Assembly (NCBI GenBank): GCA_030529365.1 | Contig: JAUMXB010000001.1 | Span: forward strand, 1-64,000 | DNA from: Cardiobacteriaceae bacterium | GTDB taxonomy: Bacteria; Pseudomonadota; Gammaproteobacteria; Cardiobacteriales; Cardiobacteriaceae | Direction of reading: 5' to 3' | Length of the DNA stretch: 64,000 bases | Shown: piece by piece, positions 35,271-44,104 of the stretch | How the letters are laid out: each line of letters opens with the position of its first letter | How positions within the stretch are numbered: position 1 is the stretch's first letter | The notes under the pieces: model-generated | Databases searched by the model: none | The model's input: the letters and a program-made list of their open reading frames with translations, nothing else | What the model was told of the DNA's origin: nothing | Made by a program: the position numbers and the translations under genes

Positions 35271-35711
35271 TCAGGTATCGATGCGCACCATCTCGCGCAG
35301 GGCGCGATTGCGGTAGGACAAATCCCCGCGTTCGGCAAAGCCCTGTTTTTCCCAGAAAGCATTGCCCCTGGCGTTGTGACGGAAAACGACGAGCGCCACT
35401 TTGGCAATGCCTTCGCTACCGAGAGCTTGCAAGGCGGTGGCAACAAGGCGCGTGGCAATGCCCTGGCGCTGCATGGTTTCGGCCACCGCGAGATGATAGA
35501 TAAAGCCGCGCCGTCCGTCATGCCCGCTGAGGATGATGCCGACGATTTTGCCGCCGTTGTCGGCCACGAAGCACGTCGCCGGATTGCGCGCCAGAAATTT
35601 GCCGATGCCTTCGCGCGAGTCATCGACATCATTCAGGCCCATGCCCGGCGTGGCAAGCCACAGGGCATGTACGGCGTCGTAATCATTTGCTGTCATCAGG
35701 CGAATATTCAT
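35271..35711 (-). CDS. GNAT-family acetyltransferase
   Basis: A 146-residue protein starting MNIRLMTANDYDAVHALW. The acetyl-CoA loop is EVERQRQGIATRLV-like (here MQRQGIATRLVATAL), with a central beta bulge FIYHLAVAET and the end WEKQGFAERGD typical of the YpeA/RimI-like group. The substrate cannot be told. It lies between two AAGCGCTT dimers; patB is upstream on the same strand but not co-translated. Confidence 0.88.
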   Translation of the reverse strand: MNIRLMTANDYDAVHALWLATPGMGLNDVDDSREGIGKFLARNPATCFVADNGGKIVGIILSGHDGRRGFIYHLAVAETMQRQGIATRLVATALQALGSEGIAKVALVVFRHNARGNAFWEKQGFAERGDLSYRNRALREMVRIDT

Positions 35712-35732
35712 CTTTAACGCAAAAATAGATGC

Positions 35733-35798
35733 TTTTTACCAATATTAAGCGCTTGTTATGAGAAATTTTCTCATGATAAGCGCTTGTTGATGAGAAAA
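35733..35798. repeat. AAGCGCTT palindrome, dimer
   Basis: Cores at 35747-35754 and 35778-35785 (31 bp apart). Left arm TTTTTACCAATATT with AAAAATAG further out; middle ATGAGAAATTTTCTCAT, a perfect palindrome; right arm TGATGAGAAAA. Confidence 0.9.
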
Positions 35799-35895
35799 CT
35801 TCTCATGCAAACTCGGTGCGCTCATGGTGCGCTGCGCCCGACCGCACCTGCCATCTTTTGCCTGCGGAAAAGCCGCTCGCGGAGCTTGCAGGGGG

Positions 35896-37500
35896 TCAAC
35901 GGCGGAAAAGTTGCGCGAGGCCCGCAAGGGTAAGGATGCCGACGGCAGCGCTTTGCCAGAAGTCATCGAGGCCGTAGCGGGCAGTGAGCGCGATGGCCAG
36001 AAGAAAGCAGCCGGCGGCGATGAGGCGGGCAGTGCCTTTTTCTTCGCGCTGTTTTTTCTGGCCGTCGTGACGCTGCGCATCGACCATGCCTTGCAGGGCC
36101 TGGTGCGCCAAGAGCGGCAGTTGCGGCAGGGTGGCGGCGTATTCATGGGCGTTGTAGCGCATGCGTTTTACCACGGCGCGCGGGCCGATTTGCCCTTTCA
36201 TCCAGTCTTCGAGGACGGGTTTGGCGGTCGTCCAGAGATCCAGCTCGGGATAGAGCCTGCGCCCCAGCCCTTCGACGTTGAAGAAGGTTTTTTGCAAAAG
36301 GACGAGCTGCGGCTGGATTTCCATGTTGAAGCGGCGCGCGGTCTGGAACAGGGAGAGGAGGAAGGTGCCGAAGGAGATGTCCTTGATCGGCTTGCCGAAG
36401 ATGGGTTCGCTGACTTTGCGGATGGCGGCTTCGAAGTCGGTCACGCGGGTATCGCGCGGTACCCAGCCGGATTCGACGTGCAGCTCGGCGACGCGCCGGT
36501 AATCGCGGTTGAAGAAGGCGAGGAAGTTTTCCGCGAGATAGTGCTGGTCTTCGGGGGTGAGCGAGCCCATGATGCCGAAGTCGATGGCGCAATATTGCGG
36601 TAACGCCGGGTTTTTGAGATCGACGAAGATGTTGCCGGGGTGCATGTCGGCATGGAAGAAGCTGTCGCGGAAGACTTGCGTGAAAAAGATTTCCACGCCG
36701 CGTTCGGCAAGCACGCGCATGTTGGTATTGGCGGCGGCAATGGCGGCATCGTCGGCGATGTTGATGGCATGGATGCGTTCCATGGTCATGACGTTTTTGC
36801 GGCAGTACGGCCAGTACACTTGCGGTACGTAAAGGAGCGGCGAGTCCTTGAAGTTGACGCGCAACTGGCTGGCATTGGCCGCTTCGAACATCAGGTCCAG
36901 CTCGTTGGCAATGGTGTTTTCAAATTCGCGCACGACTTCTACCGGACGCAGGCGCTTGCCGTCGCGGGTGCGCGCGGCAAGGCGCGCGAGCACGTACATG
37001 AGGGCAATGTCTTTTTTGACGGCCTTTTCCACGCCGGGGCGCAGGACTTTGACGACGACATCTTCGCCTGTTTGCAAGGTGGCGGCATGCACCTGGGCGA
37101 CCGATGCCGAGGCGAGTGCTTCGTCTTCAAAGCGCGCATAGACGGCGTCTATCGGCTCGCCGAGCGCGGCTTCGACGATGGTGCGCGCTTCCTTGCCGGG
37201 AAAGGGCGGTACGCGGTCTTGCAGGAGCGAGAGTTCGGCGACAATGTCGGGCGGCAGCAAATCGGGACGGGTGGAGAGGGTTTGCCCGAGCTTGACGAAG
37301 ATGGGGCCGAGCGCTTCGAGGGCAAGGCGCAGGCGCTTGCCGGTCGGCATGTCGCGGTTTTCGCGGCGATAGTGCGCGGGATGGAGACAGGCGGCGTAGC
37401 GGATCAGGCGGAAGACGCCCTGGCGCGGCAAATAGTCATCAAGGTTGTGGCGGATGACGATGCGCACGATGTCATAGCTGCGGCGGATGGAGCGCAACAT
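35896..37500 (-). CDS. ubiB: UbiB, ubiquinone biosynthesis kinase-like protein
   Basis: A 534-residue protein with the ABC1/UbiB pattern: KLGQTLSTRPDLLP (the KxGQ motif), SVAQVHAATL (Ala-rich nucleotide loop), HADMHPGNIF and DFGIMGSL, and two C-terminal TM segments (~495-530). It helps extract or organise hydrophobic ubiquinone precursors at the membrane. Its start codon overlaps the ubiJ stop by 1 bp. It is the last gene of a nine-gene minus-strand run of overlapping genes. Confidence 0.95.
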   Translation of the reverse strand: MLRSIRRSYDIVRIVIRHNLDDYLPRQGVFRLIRYAACLHPAHYRRENRDMPTGKRLRLALEALGPIFVKLGQTLSTRPDLLPPDIVAELSLLQDRVPPFPGKEARTIVEAALGEPIDAVYARFEDEALASASVAQVHAATLQTGEDVVVKVLRPGVEKAVKKDIALMYVLARLAARTRDGKRLRPVEVVREFENTIANELDLMFEAANASQLRVNFKDSPLLYVPQVYWPYCRKNVMTMERIHAINIADDAAIAAANTNMRVLAERGVEIFFTQVFRDSFFHADMHPGNIFVDLKNPALPQYCAIDFGIMGSLTPEDQHYLAENFLAFFNRDYRRVAELHVESGWVPRDTRVTDFEAAIRKVSEPIFGKPIKDISFGTFLLSLFQTARRFNMEIQPQLVLLQKTFFNVEGLGRRLYPELDLWTTAKPVLEDWMKGQIGPRAVVKRMRYNAHEYAATLPQLPLLAHQALQGMVDAQRHDGQKKQREEKGTARLIAAGCFLLAIALTARYGLDDFWQSAAVGILTLAGLAQLFRR

Positions 37501-38087
37501 CAGGCGTTGTCCTTGAGTCTGGCTTCAAGGGCGGCGATGCGGCGCTCGAGCGCCTGGATCTCGGCTTCGCGCGCGAGGAAATCGGCGCGCGGCACGAAGG
37601 CGCGTTGCAGATAATCGGCAAGCCGGCTTTCCACCTGCTCGCGACCGGCTTCGCCAACGCGGCGCAGGGTTTGCAGGGCGTCGTGCAGTTTGCTGCCCAG
37701 GGGTTCGCCGAAGCGCTTTTGCAGGACGCTTTCGAAATCGGGCGAGAGGCTTGCCATGACGCGCTGGAAAGTTTGCGCGGTATGCAGGTCACCTTCGATA
37801 TAGAGGCGCTCGCCCTCGCTTTTTTGCCCGTCGGGGCGGAAAAGGCGGAGAAAGCCGGAGAGCGTGCCGGCAAGGCGCACGTCGCAATCGGCAAGGGCAC
37901 TCGCGCCATCAAAGACGAGGCGGCTGTCGGCGATGAGGAAAATCCACGGCGTATCGCGCGGCTCGAGCGTGAGCGCGATGCGCTTGCCGTTCAGTGCCGC
38001 GAGTTTGGCGCTTGCCTCGGGATCGAGTTGCAGGGCGCGGTTGATGACGGTTGCGATGAGTTGTTCGTTGAAAAGCGTATCAAGCAT
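37500..38087 (-). CDS. ubiJ: UbiJ, SCP2-domain ubiquinone biosynthesis accessory protein
   Basis: From the ATG at 38087 (MLDTLFNEQLIATVINRAL) the protein has 195 residues. It has an SCP2-like lipid-binding domain (KRIALTLEPRDTPWIFLI, ADCDVRLAGTLSGFLRLF, LYIEGDLHTAQTFQRVM) and a C-terminal coiled coil (DFLAREAEIQALERRIAAL) that in the family binds UbiK. It overlaps ubiE by 8 bp and ubiB by 1 bp, matching the ubiE-ubiJ-ubiB order of E. coli. Confidence 0.92.
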   Translation of the reverse strand: MLDTLFNEQLIATVINRALQLDPEASAKLAALNGKRIALTLEPRDTPWIFLIADSRLVFDGASALADCDVRLAGTLSGFLRLFRPDGQKSEGERLYIEGDLHTAQTFQRVMASLSPDFESVLQKRFGEPLGSKLHDALQTLRRVGEAGREQVESRLADYLQRAFVPRADFLAREAEIQALERRIAALEARLKDNA

Positions 38088-38850
38088 GGGGTTTGATTCC
38101 CTTGTGAATGGCGACGATGCCATTGTGCAGATTCTGGTATTCGCATTGGACGAGGCCGGCATCGATGAACATGTTCTTCAGGGTTTCCTGATCGGGATGC
38201 ATGCGGATGGATTCGGCAAGGTATTGATAGGAATCGCTGTCTTTCGCGATCCACGCGCCCATGCGCGGCAGGAGCGTGAAGGAATACCAGTCGTAGAGTT
38301 TGCCGAGCGTCTTGCTTTGCGGCTGGGAAAATTCCAGCACCAGCACGCGCCCGCCGGGTTTCAGGACGCGCGCGATTTCATGCAGCGCCTTGTCTTTGTG
38401 GGTTACGTTGCGCAGGCCGAAGGCCATGGTGACGAGATCGAAGCTGTTGTCCGCAAAGGGCAGCATTTCCGCGTTGGCGAGCACGAAGGACAGATTGTGC
38501 AAATAGCCCTTGTCGAGCAGGCGCGCCTTGCCGCGCGCGAGCATGGCGGCGTTGATGTCGGAAACGACGAGCTGCCCCTCGACATCGCCGCCTGCCACCG
38601 GCGCGCGCATTTTTTTCGCAAGACGCCTGCTGATGTCGCCGGTGCCCGCGGCGAGATCGAGCACGCTTTCGCCGGGCTTCACTTCCGTCTGCCAGACGTA
38701 CCAGTCTTTCCAGAGACGGTGCATGCCAGCGCTCATCACGTCGTTCATGATGTCGTATTTGCCGGCCACCGAATCGAACACGGCGCCAACGCGCGCCGCT
38801 TTTTCGTTGACATCGACGCTCTGGTAGCCGAAATGGGTTTTGTCGCTCAT
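38080..38850 (-). CDS. ubiE: UbiE, ubiquinone/menaquinone C-methyltransferase
   Basis: A 256-residue enzyme of standard length. SAM motif LDLAAGTGDISRRLAKK, later NAEMLPFADNSFDLVTMAFGLRNVTHKD and KPGGRVLVLEFSQP. It methylates the quinone ring in both ubiquinone and menaquinone synthesis. The start overlaps the preceding DUF971 gene by 4 bp (ATGA); the end overlaps ubiJ. Confidence 0.97.
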   Translation of the reverse strand: MSDKTHFGYQSVDVNEKAARVGAVFDSVAGKYDIMNDVMSAGMHRLWKDWYVWQTEVKPGESVLDLAAGTGDISRRLAKKMRAPVAGGDVEGQLVVSDINAAMLARGKARLLDKGYLHNLSFVLANAEMLPFADNSFDLVTMAFGLRNVTHKDKALHEIARVLKPGGRVLVLEFSQPQSKTLGKLYDWYSFTLLPRMGAWIAKDSDSYQYLAESIRMHPDQETLKNMFIDAGLVQCEYQNLHNGIVAIHKGIKPHA

Positions 38851-39203
38851 GTATTTTGCTCCCGCGATTGCCCTTTTTCTTTCAGGGCGGTGAGATAACG
38901 TTGCCAGTATTCATGCTGGTTGGTGGCAAGATCGTGGAGAATTTCCCACGAATAGATGCCGGTATCGTGGCCGTCGCTGAAGACGAGGCGCACGGCATAT
39001 TGCCCGACCGGCTCGATATCGCGAATCACCACTTCCTTCTTGCCGGCAATGGTTTGCCAGGCACCGCCGTGGCCGCGCACTTCCGCGGAAGGCGAACAGA
39101 CGCGCAGGAATTCCGCGGCGAGCGGATAGATTTTTCCTTCAAAGACCACGGCGAGCGTGTCGCCCTTTTGGCTCAGGCGCAATTCTTCAGGCACTATGGG
39201 CAC
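38847..39203 (-). CDS. DUF971 family protein
   Basis: A GTG at 39203 is favoured: GGGAG lies 7 bp before it and it yields VPIVPEELRLSQKGDTLAVVF, the usual opening of DUF971 proteins (118 residues). ATGs at 39224-39236 would overlap the previous gene by ~40-50 bp without a ribosome site. The later GHDTGIYSWEILHDL is the family hallmark, shared with the N-terminal domain of gamma-butyrobetaine hydroxylase. The function is unknown, though it is often beside ubiE or hslVU in gammaproteobacteria. Confidence 0.82.
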   Translation of the reverse strand: MPIVPEELRLSQKGDTLAVVFEGKIYPLAAEFLRVCSPSAEVRGHGGAWQTIAGKKEVVIRDIEPVGQYAVRLVFSDGHDTGIYSWEILHDLATNQHEYWQRYLTALKEKGQSREQNT

Positions 39204-39858
39204 GGAGATACTCCCAGGTTTCATCATGGTGGGCAATCATGGCGCGCACGCGGCCGGCAATGTCGGCGGCCACCTGGCGCCTGCCCGGCAACAGCAGCAC
39301 GTTGGCACCAGCGGCAAGCGCCGCGTTGGCGCCATGATCGGAATCTTCGACAACCAGCGCATGCTGCGGATCGATGCCGAGAAAGGCAGTGGCGCGCAGA
39401 TACGGCTCGGGATCGGGTTTGGGGTTGACCACGTCATCGACAGTGATGATCACGGAAAAGCACTGCATCAGGCTGTAATCGGTGTGGGAAAAGTCTTCCA
39501 GGGTGCGATCGAGGCTGTCGGAAGTAACCAGCGCCAGCGGATAGCCCGCTTCGTAGGCGCGGCGGATGAGTTTGTCCGCACCGGGCATGAAAGGCAGCCC
39601 GTCGCGTTGATAGACGATATCCTTGCGGCGCAACCAGTCGTCGATGAGGGCGTCGGTATCGATCTGCTGCCCGAGGATTTCGCAGAGAAGGGCAAAAGTG
39701 GAAGCGCTGTCCAGCCCGGTAAAGCGGGCAATCAGGCCCGGATCAACCGGCAGGTTCATGGCGGCAAGCGCTTCTTTCAGGGTTTCGGCGTAGATGCGCT
39801 CGGAATCGAAAATCACGCCGTCCTTGTCGAGGATGAGGGCGTCAAGCGGTTTGTGCAT
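39187..39858 (-). CDS. HAD-superfamily phosphatase
   Basis: An ATG at 39858 has a GGAG site 10 bp upstream; a GTG at 39864 is possible. 223 residues with HAD motif I LILDKDGVIFDSE, motif II LALVTSD, motif III region PKPDPEPYL and motif IV VVEDSDHG, plus an alpha-helical C1 cap. It looks like the phosphoglycolate phosphatase/beta-phosphoglucomutase-like subgroup, but the substrate cannot be assigned. It sits directly after murB (stop and start within 10 bp). Confidence 0.85.
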   Translation of the reverse strand: MHKPLDALILDKDGVIFDSERIYAETLKEALAAMNLPVDPGLIARFTGLDSASTFALLCEILGQQIDTDALIDDWLRRKDIVYQRDGLPFMPGADKLIRRAYEAGYPLALVTSDSLDRTLEDFSHTDYSLMQCFSVIITVDDVVNPKPDPEPYLRATAFLGIDPQHALVVEDSDHGANAALAAGANVLLLPGRRQVAADIAGRVRAMIAHHDETWEYLRAHSA

Positions 39859-39863
39859 GTGCA

Positions 39864-40847
39864 CTATTCTCCGATCACTATGGGTTCAATATGCAGGTCG
39901 ATGACGAAGCGCTGCCAAACGGCAGCCTGCACCAAAGCGGCGAATTGTAGGATATCGCGTCCGCTGCCGCCATGGTTGGTCAGCACCAGCGCGTGCTGTG
40001 CCGACATGCCGACCTTGCCCTGGCGGAAGCCTTTCATGCCGGCCTGTTCAATCAGCCAGGCAGCGGGGATTTTCATGCTGTTGCCCGTGGGGTGCGCGGG
40101 CATTTGCGGATAGTGTTCGCGCAGCAGGGCGAATTTTTCCATATCCACCACCGGATTGTGAAAAAAACTGCCGGCATTGGGTTCTTTGGCAGGGTCCGGC
40201 AGCTTGCTCTGGCGGATGGCGATGACTTCTTCCATCACGGCTTGCGCTGTGGTGAGCTGTTCGCGCTTTTCGCGCAGCCCTGCGTAATTGAGGCAGAGTT
40301 GCGGGGTCTTGTTGAGGCGGAAGGTGACGTCGGTAATGACGAAGCGCTCGCGCCACTGGCGTTTGAAATAGCTGTTACGGTAGGCAAAGCCGCATTTTTC
40401 GCCGGGAATTTGCACCTGCCGTCTGCCAAGGCGGTCATAAGCGCCGACCTGCTCGATGAATTGCCCGGCTTCCACGCCATAGGCGCCAATGTTCTGCACC
40501 GGGGACGCGCCGACCGTGCCCGGAATGAGCGCCAGATTTTCCAGCCCTTGCCAGCCCTGCGCCACGCTTTCCGTGACGAAACGGTGCCACTCGTGCCCGC
40601 CCTTGACCCTGACCGATACGCTATCGGCATTTTCAGCCACCACTTGCCAGCCTTCGGTAGAAAGCTTTGCCAGCGGCAGACGGATGTTGTCGGCAAAAAT
40701 GACATTGCTGCCGCGGCCGAGAATGACGCATTGCCGCGGCAGGGCTGCCAGCTCTTCTTCCGCTTCGATCAGCACGAGGGAATCGGCAACCAGCGGAGCC
40801 GCCAGCGTATGATAATCGCGCAAATCTACATGACGCAGGGACTGCAT
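39864..40847 (-). CDS. murB: UDP-N-acetylenolpyruvoylglucosamine reductase
   Basis: A 327-residue type I MurB. FAD-binding LGRGSNVIFADN, GLENLALIPGTVGASPVQNIGAYGVE, FAYRNSYFK, the catalytic serine region PNAGSFFHNP and the end loop are all present. It reduces UDP-GlcNAc-enolpyruvate to UDP-MurNAc with NADPH. Its ATG overlaps the pilR stop (TAATG), a tight coupling unusual for this gene pair. Confidence 0.97.
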   Translation of the reverse strand: MQSLRHVDLRDYHTLAAPLVADSLVLIEAEEELAALPRQCVILGRGSNVIFADNIRLPLAKLSTEGWQVVAENADSVSVRVKGGHEWHRFVTESVAQGWQGLENLALIPGTVGASPVQNIGAYGVEAGQFIEQVGAYDRLGRRQVQIPGEKCGFAYRNSYFKRQWRERFVITDVTFRLNKTPQLCLNYAGLREKREQLTTAQAVMEEVIAIRQSKLPDPAKEPNAGSFFHNPVVDMEKFALLREHYPQMPAHPTGNSMKIPAAWLIEQAGMKGFRQGKVGMSAQHALVLTNHGGSGRDILQFAALVQAAVWQRFVIDLHIEPIVIGE

Positions 40848-42307
40848 TATTCAATCCCCAGTTTTTTCAGCTTGTAACGCATGGCGCGGAAGCTGATGCC
40901 AAGCATTTCCGCCGCGCGCGTCTTGTTGTTGTCGGCATCGGCAAGCGCTTTGAGAAGAAGGTCTTTTTCCAGATTCTGCATGTAGTCTTCCAGATCTTTG
41001 GGCAGGGCAGCCTGTGCGGCAGGCGCTTCGGTATTTTCTTTCGGCATGGCGGGCAGGAAGGAGAAAGGATCTTCTTCCTCTTCTTCAATCTGCACCTTGC
41101 GGGTTGGCGCAGGGGTGCTGCCAAGATTCATGATATGGATATCGCAGGCATCGATAACGTCGCCGTCAAAGAAGGTCAGCGCACGCTCGAGGATATTTTC
41201 CAGCTCGCGCACGTTGCCCGGAAAAGCGTAGCTCTCCAGCTTGGCCAGTGCCGCAGGGGAAAGCCTGGTTTGCGGATAGCCGTATTCGCGGATGAGGCGC
41301 TCGAGGAGATAGCGGCTCAGGATGGCGATATCGCCTTCGCGTTCGCGCAACGGCGGCATATCAAGGCCGATGACGTTCAGGCGATAGAAAAGATCTTCGC
41401 GGAAAGTCTTGTTGGCCACGCAACGCGCGAGATCATGATGGGTGGCGGAGATGATGCGCACATCCACCGGCTCTTCATGATCCGCGCCAATCGGGCGCAC
41501 GGCGCGCTCCTGAATGGCGCGCAGGAGCTTGACTTGCATGGCAAGCGGCAGGTCGGCCACTTCGTCGAGGAAAAGCGTGCCGCCGTTGGCTGCGACGAAA
41601 AGGCCGTCCTGGTCGCTGTTGGCGCCGGTGAATGATCCTTTCTTGTAGCCGAAGAATTCGCTTTCGACGAGATTTTCCGGGATAGCGCCGCAGTTGACCG
41701 CCACAAACGGCCCGCTGCCGCGATTGGAAAGGCGATGGATGCTGCGCGCGGCGATTTCCTTGCCGGTGCCGGATTCGCCGTGAATGAAGACGGGCGCTTG
41801 CGAGCGCGCGACTTTCTCTATCATCGCCTGCACTTGTTTCATGACCGGTGATTCGCCGATGAGATCGGTTTTGCTGGCGGATTTGCCTTCGTTCCTGTCG
41901 CCGGCTGATTTGTCAGGCGCTTTCGCCGCAGTGGCAGGTGCGGTTTGCGAGGTTTGCAGCATTGCCTTGGCAACGCCGCGCAGCTGCTTGAGCTCAAATG
42001 GCTTGTTGATGAAATCGAAGGCGCCGAGCTTCAAGGCGCGGATGGCAAGATCCATGTTGCCGTGCGCGGTAATCATGCAGACGGGCAGGCGCGGATAATG
42101 CTTTTGCATGTGGGCGAGCAGGTCGATGCCGTCACCGTCCGGCAGGCGGATGTCGCAAAAAGCAATATCGAAGGATTCGTTTTTCAGGGTTTTGATGGCC
42201 GCTTTGATGCCGTGGACGGAAGTGCAGGCGAATCCCTGGCCAGCCAGTCCCATTTCAATCAGTTCGCAAAGATCGCGTTCATCGTCAATAATCAGTGCCT
42301 TGCTCAT
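40847..42307 (-). CDS. pilR: Sigma-54 response regulator PilR
   Basis: A 486-residue protein: receiver domain (1-120, phosphoacceptor Asp52 in FCDIRLPDG), sigma-54 AAA+ domain with GESGTGKE Walker A and the GAFTGA-like loop (KGSFTGA), and a C-terminal Fis-type HTH (RAAEMLGISFRAMRYKLKKLG). It follows the kinase pilS by 9 bp. In related bacteria PilR with RpoN activates the major pilin gene. The kinase neighbour and the HTH type make PilR the best call. Confidence 0.9.
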   Translation of the reverse strand: MSKALIIDDERDLCELIEMGLAGQGFACTSVHGIKAAIKTLKNESFDIAFCDIRLPDGDGIDLLAHMQKHYPRLPVCMITAHGNMDLAIRALKLGAFDFINKPFELKQLRGVAKAMLQTSQTAPATAAKAPDKSAGDRNEGKSASKTDLIGESPVMKQVQAMIEKVARSQAPVFIHGESGTGKEIAARSIHRLSNRGSGPFVAVNCGAIPENLVESEFFGYKKGSFTGANSDQDGLFVAANGGTLFLDEVADLPLAMQVKLLRAIQERAVRPIGADHEEPVDVRIISATHHDLARCVANKTFREDLFYRLNVIGLDMPPLREREGDIAILSRYLLERLIREYGYPQTRLSPAALAKLESYAFPGNVRELENILERALTFFDGDVIDACDIHIMNLGSTPAPTRKVQIEEEEEDPFSFLPAMPKENTEAPAAQAALPKDLEDYMQNLEKDLLLKALADADNNKTRAAEMLGISFRAMRYKLKKLGIE

Positions 42308-42316
42308 GCTTACTCC

Positions 42317-44104
42317 TTACAGCCTGCCCGCGGATGGCGTCTGTGCGCCCCGGGGGGCTGCCATACTACCATTCTCCGCGCGATAGCGCTCCGTGGTGAT
42401 GCGCAGGCAGGCGCCGCCTTCCTTGGGCAGTGCGGCGATTTGCGCACGGTTGGCCATGCACATTTCGCGCACCATGTAGAGCCCCAGTCCGGTGCCCTGG
42501 TCTTTGGAAAAGAAAGGCTCGAAGATGCGCTCGCAATCCTCACTGGCAATGCCCGTGCCGTTGTCTTCCACGTCGATATAGAGATGGCGGCCCACCTGGG
42601 CGAGGCGGGTGCGCAGGATGATGGTAATGGTGCGGTCGCGGTTGTGCTTGACGGCATTGAGCATGAGATTGTGCAGAATCTGCTGCAAGTGGCCGGGATC
42701 GAAATAGACGGCATAGCCGTGGCTCGCGGCAGTTTCCAGCAGAATGCGGGTCTGCTGCATTTCGTGGTTGTCGGCAATTTCCATGGCCACTTTGGCAAGG
42801 AAGGGATTGATGGCAATCAGCTGGGTATTGCGCGGCCTGTCGCTGAACATGTTGAGGATGTCGTGAATGATGCTGTTGACGCGCTTGATGTTCTTGCGGA
42901 TTTTTTCAGTGAGAAATATCAGGGTTTCGCGGTCGCCGTCGGATTCTTCGAGCAGCTCGGTGGCGCTCTGGATGGCACCGAGCGGGTTGCGGATTTCATG
43001 GGCAATACCGGCCGTGAGCCTTCCCAGGGAGGCCAGACGGGTTTCGCGCACGCGCTGGTAGCTTTCTTCCGTGTTTTCAAAAGTGACCAGCGTCATGCCG
43101 GTTTGCGCTTCCATTTTCAGCGCGCTGAAGCTCACGGTATATTCGCCGCTCGGCAGGTTGATGGCGTTGTGGTCGTTTAGCTGCATGTGCAGCCAGCGCC
43201 CGAAACGCTGGGCAATCACGGGGGAGAGCGAACTGATGTTGTAGGAAATTTTTTCGTCCCTGCCGAGCTGGAAAATATGGCGGATGCGCTGGTTGCAGGT
43301 GATGATCACACCCTTGGCATTGACGACGAGGAAACCGCTCTGCATGTCTTCGATCACGGATTCGTTCAGCTTGCGCAGCTGTTCGTTGAAACGGTGGTTC
43401 ACCATGGCGCGGATTTTGTTTTCCCTGGCCTGCTCGGAGAGATAGCCGACCAGCGCGATGATGGTGGCAATGGCGGAAAATGCCATCCACGGCTCCAGCA
43501 GGAGATTCAGGTTGTTGGCGATATCCTTGCGGATATTGTGCAGGCGCGTGGAAAGCGGCAGGGGATCGAGAATGCTTTGCGTGATATAGGGCGACAGCCG
43601 CCAGACGAGGAAGGCAAGCATCAGGATAATGAGGGTTACTACGGCCAGTATCAGGGCCTGGCGGAAGGTCAGCACCAGCAGCGACAGCAGCAGCGTGCTA
43701 ATCAGCAGCATTGCCATGATGCTCCAGTGTTCGGTGATGCTGAAGCACATCAGGAGGGCGAACAGGGCGAAGAAGTCGAGCGCGGCATTGGTCAGGAAAA
43801 TCCATTCCCGTTCAATCGGCTTGCGCAGCACGATCTGATGCGCGACGAGGATGGCGATGTAAAGAAAGCCGAAGATGATGATGGCCTGGGTTTGCGGCAA
43901 AAACGCGAGCAGTTCGTTCAGGCCTTCGCGTGGCATCTTGCCGCTTGCGAGGAACATTAATGCCGAAAGCACAACGGTGAAAAGGCGCAAACGGTTGACC
44001 CAGCGTTGCAGGCGCTGGCGGTAGGCCAGGCTTTCTTCCAGCATCAGGCTTTCGATATAAAGGGGATCGTGCAGGGGGATGCTGTCGGCAATGCGCTTGA
44101 CCAT
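42317..44104 (-). CDS. pilS: Sensor histidine kinase PilS
   Basis: A 595-residue protein with six hydrophobic segments in the first ~230 residues, then a PAS-like region (MQSGFLVVNAKGVIITCNQR), a HisKA helix with His369 (GIAHEIRNPLGAIQSATEL) and an HATPase domain (NAVKHN, DNGTGIASE, GTGLGLYMV). This is the PilS layout: membrane-embedded kinase that senses pilin level. It overlaps the rsmE stop by 1 bp and is followed by pilR. Confidence 0.9.
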   Translation of the reverse strand: MVKRIADSIPLHDPLYIESLMLEESLAYRQRLQRWVNRLRLFTVVLSALMFLASGKMPREGLNELLAFLPQTQAIIIFGFLYIAILVAHQIVLRKPIEREWIFLTNAALDFFALFALLMCFSITEHWSIMAMLLISTLLLSLLVLTFRQALILAVVTLIILMLAFLVWRLSPYITQSILDPLPLSTRLHNIRKDIANNLNLLLEPWMAFSAIATIIALVGYLSEQARENKIRAMVNHRFNEQLRKLNESVIEDMQSGFLVVNAKGVIITCNQRIRHIFQLGRDEKISYNISSLSPVIAQRFGRWLHMQLNDHNAINLPSGEYTVSFSALKMEAQTGMTLVTFENTEESYQRVRETRLASLGRLTAGIAHEIRNPLGAIQSATELLEESDGDRETLIFLTEKIRKNIKRVNSIIHDILNMFSDRPRNTQLIAINPFLAKVAMEIADNHEMQQTRILLETAASHGYAVYFDPGHLQQILHNLMLNAVKHNRDRTITIILRTRLAQVGRHLYIDVEDNGTGIASEDCERIFEPFFSKDQGTGLGLYMVREMCMANRAQIAALPKEGGACLRITTERYRAENGSMAAPRGAQTPSAGRL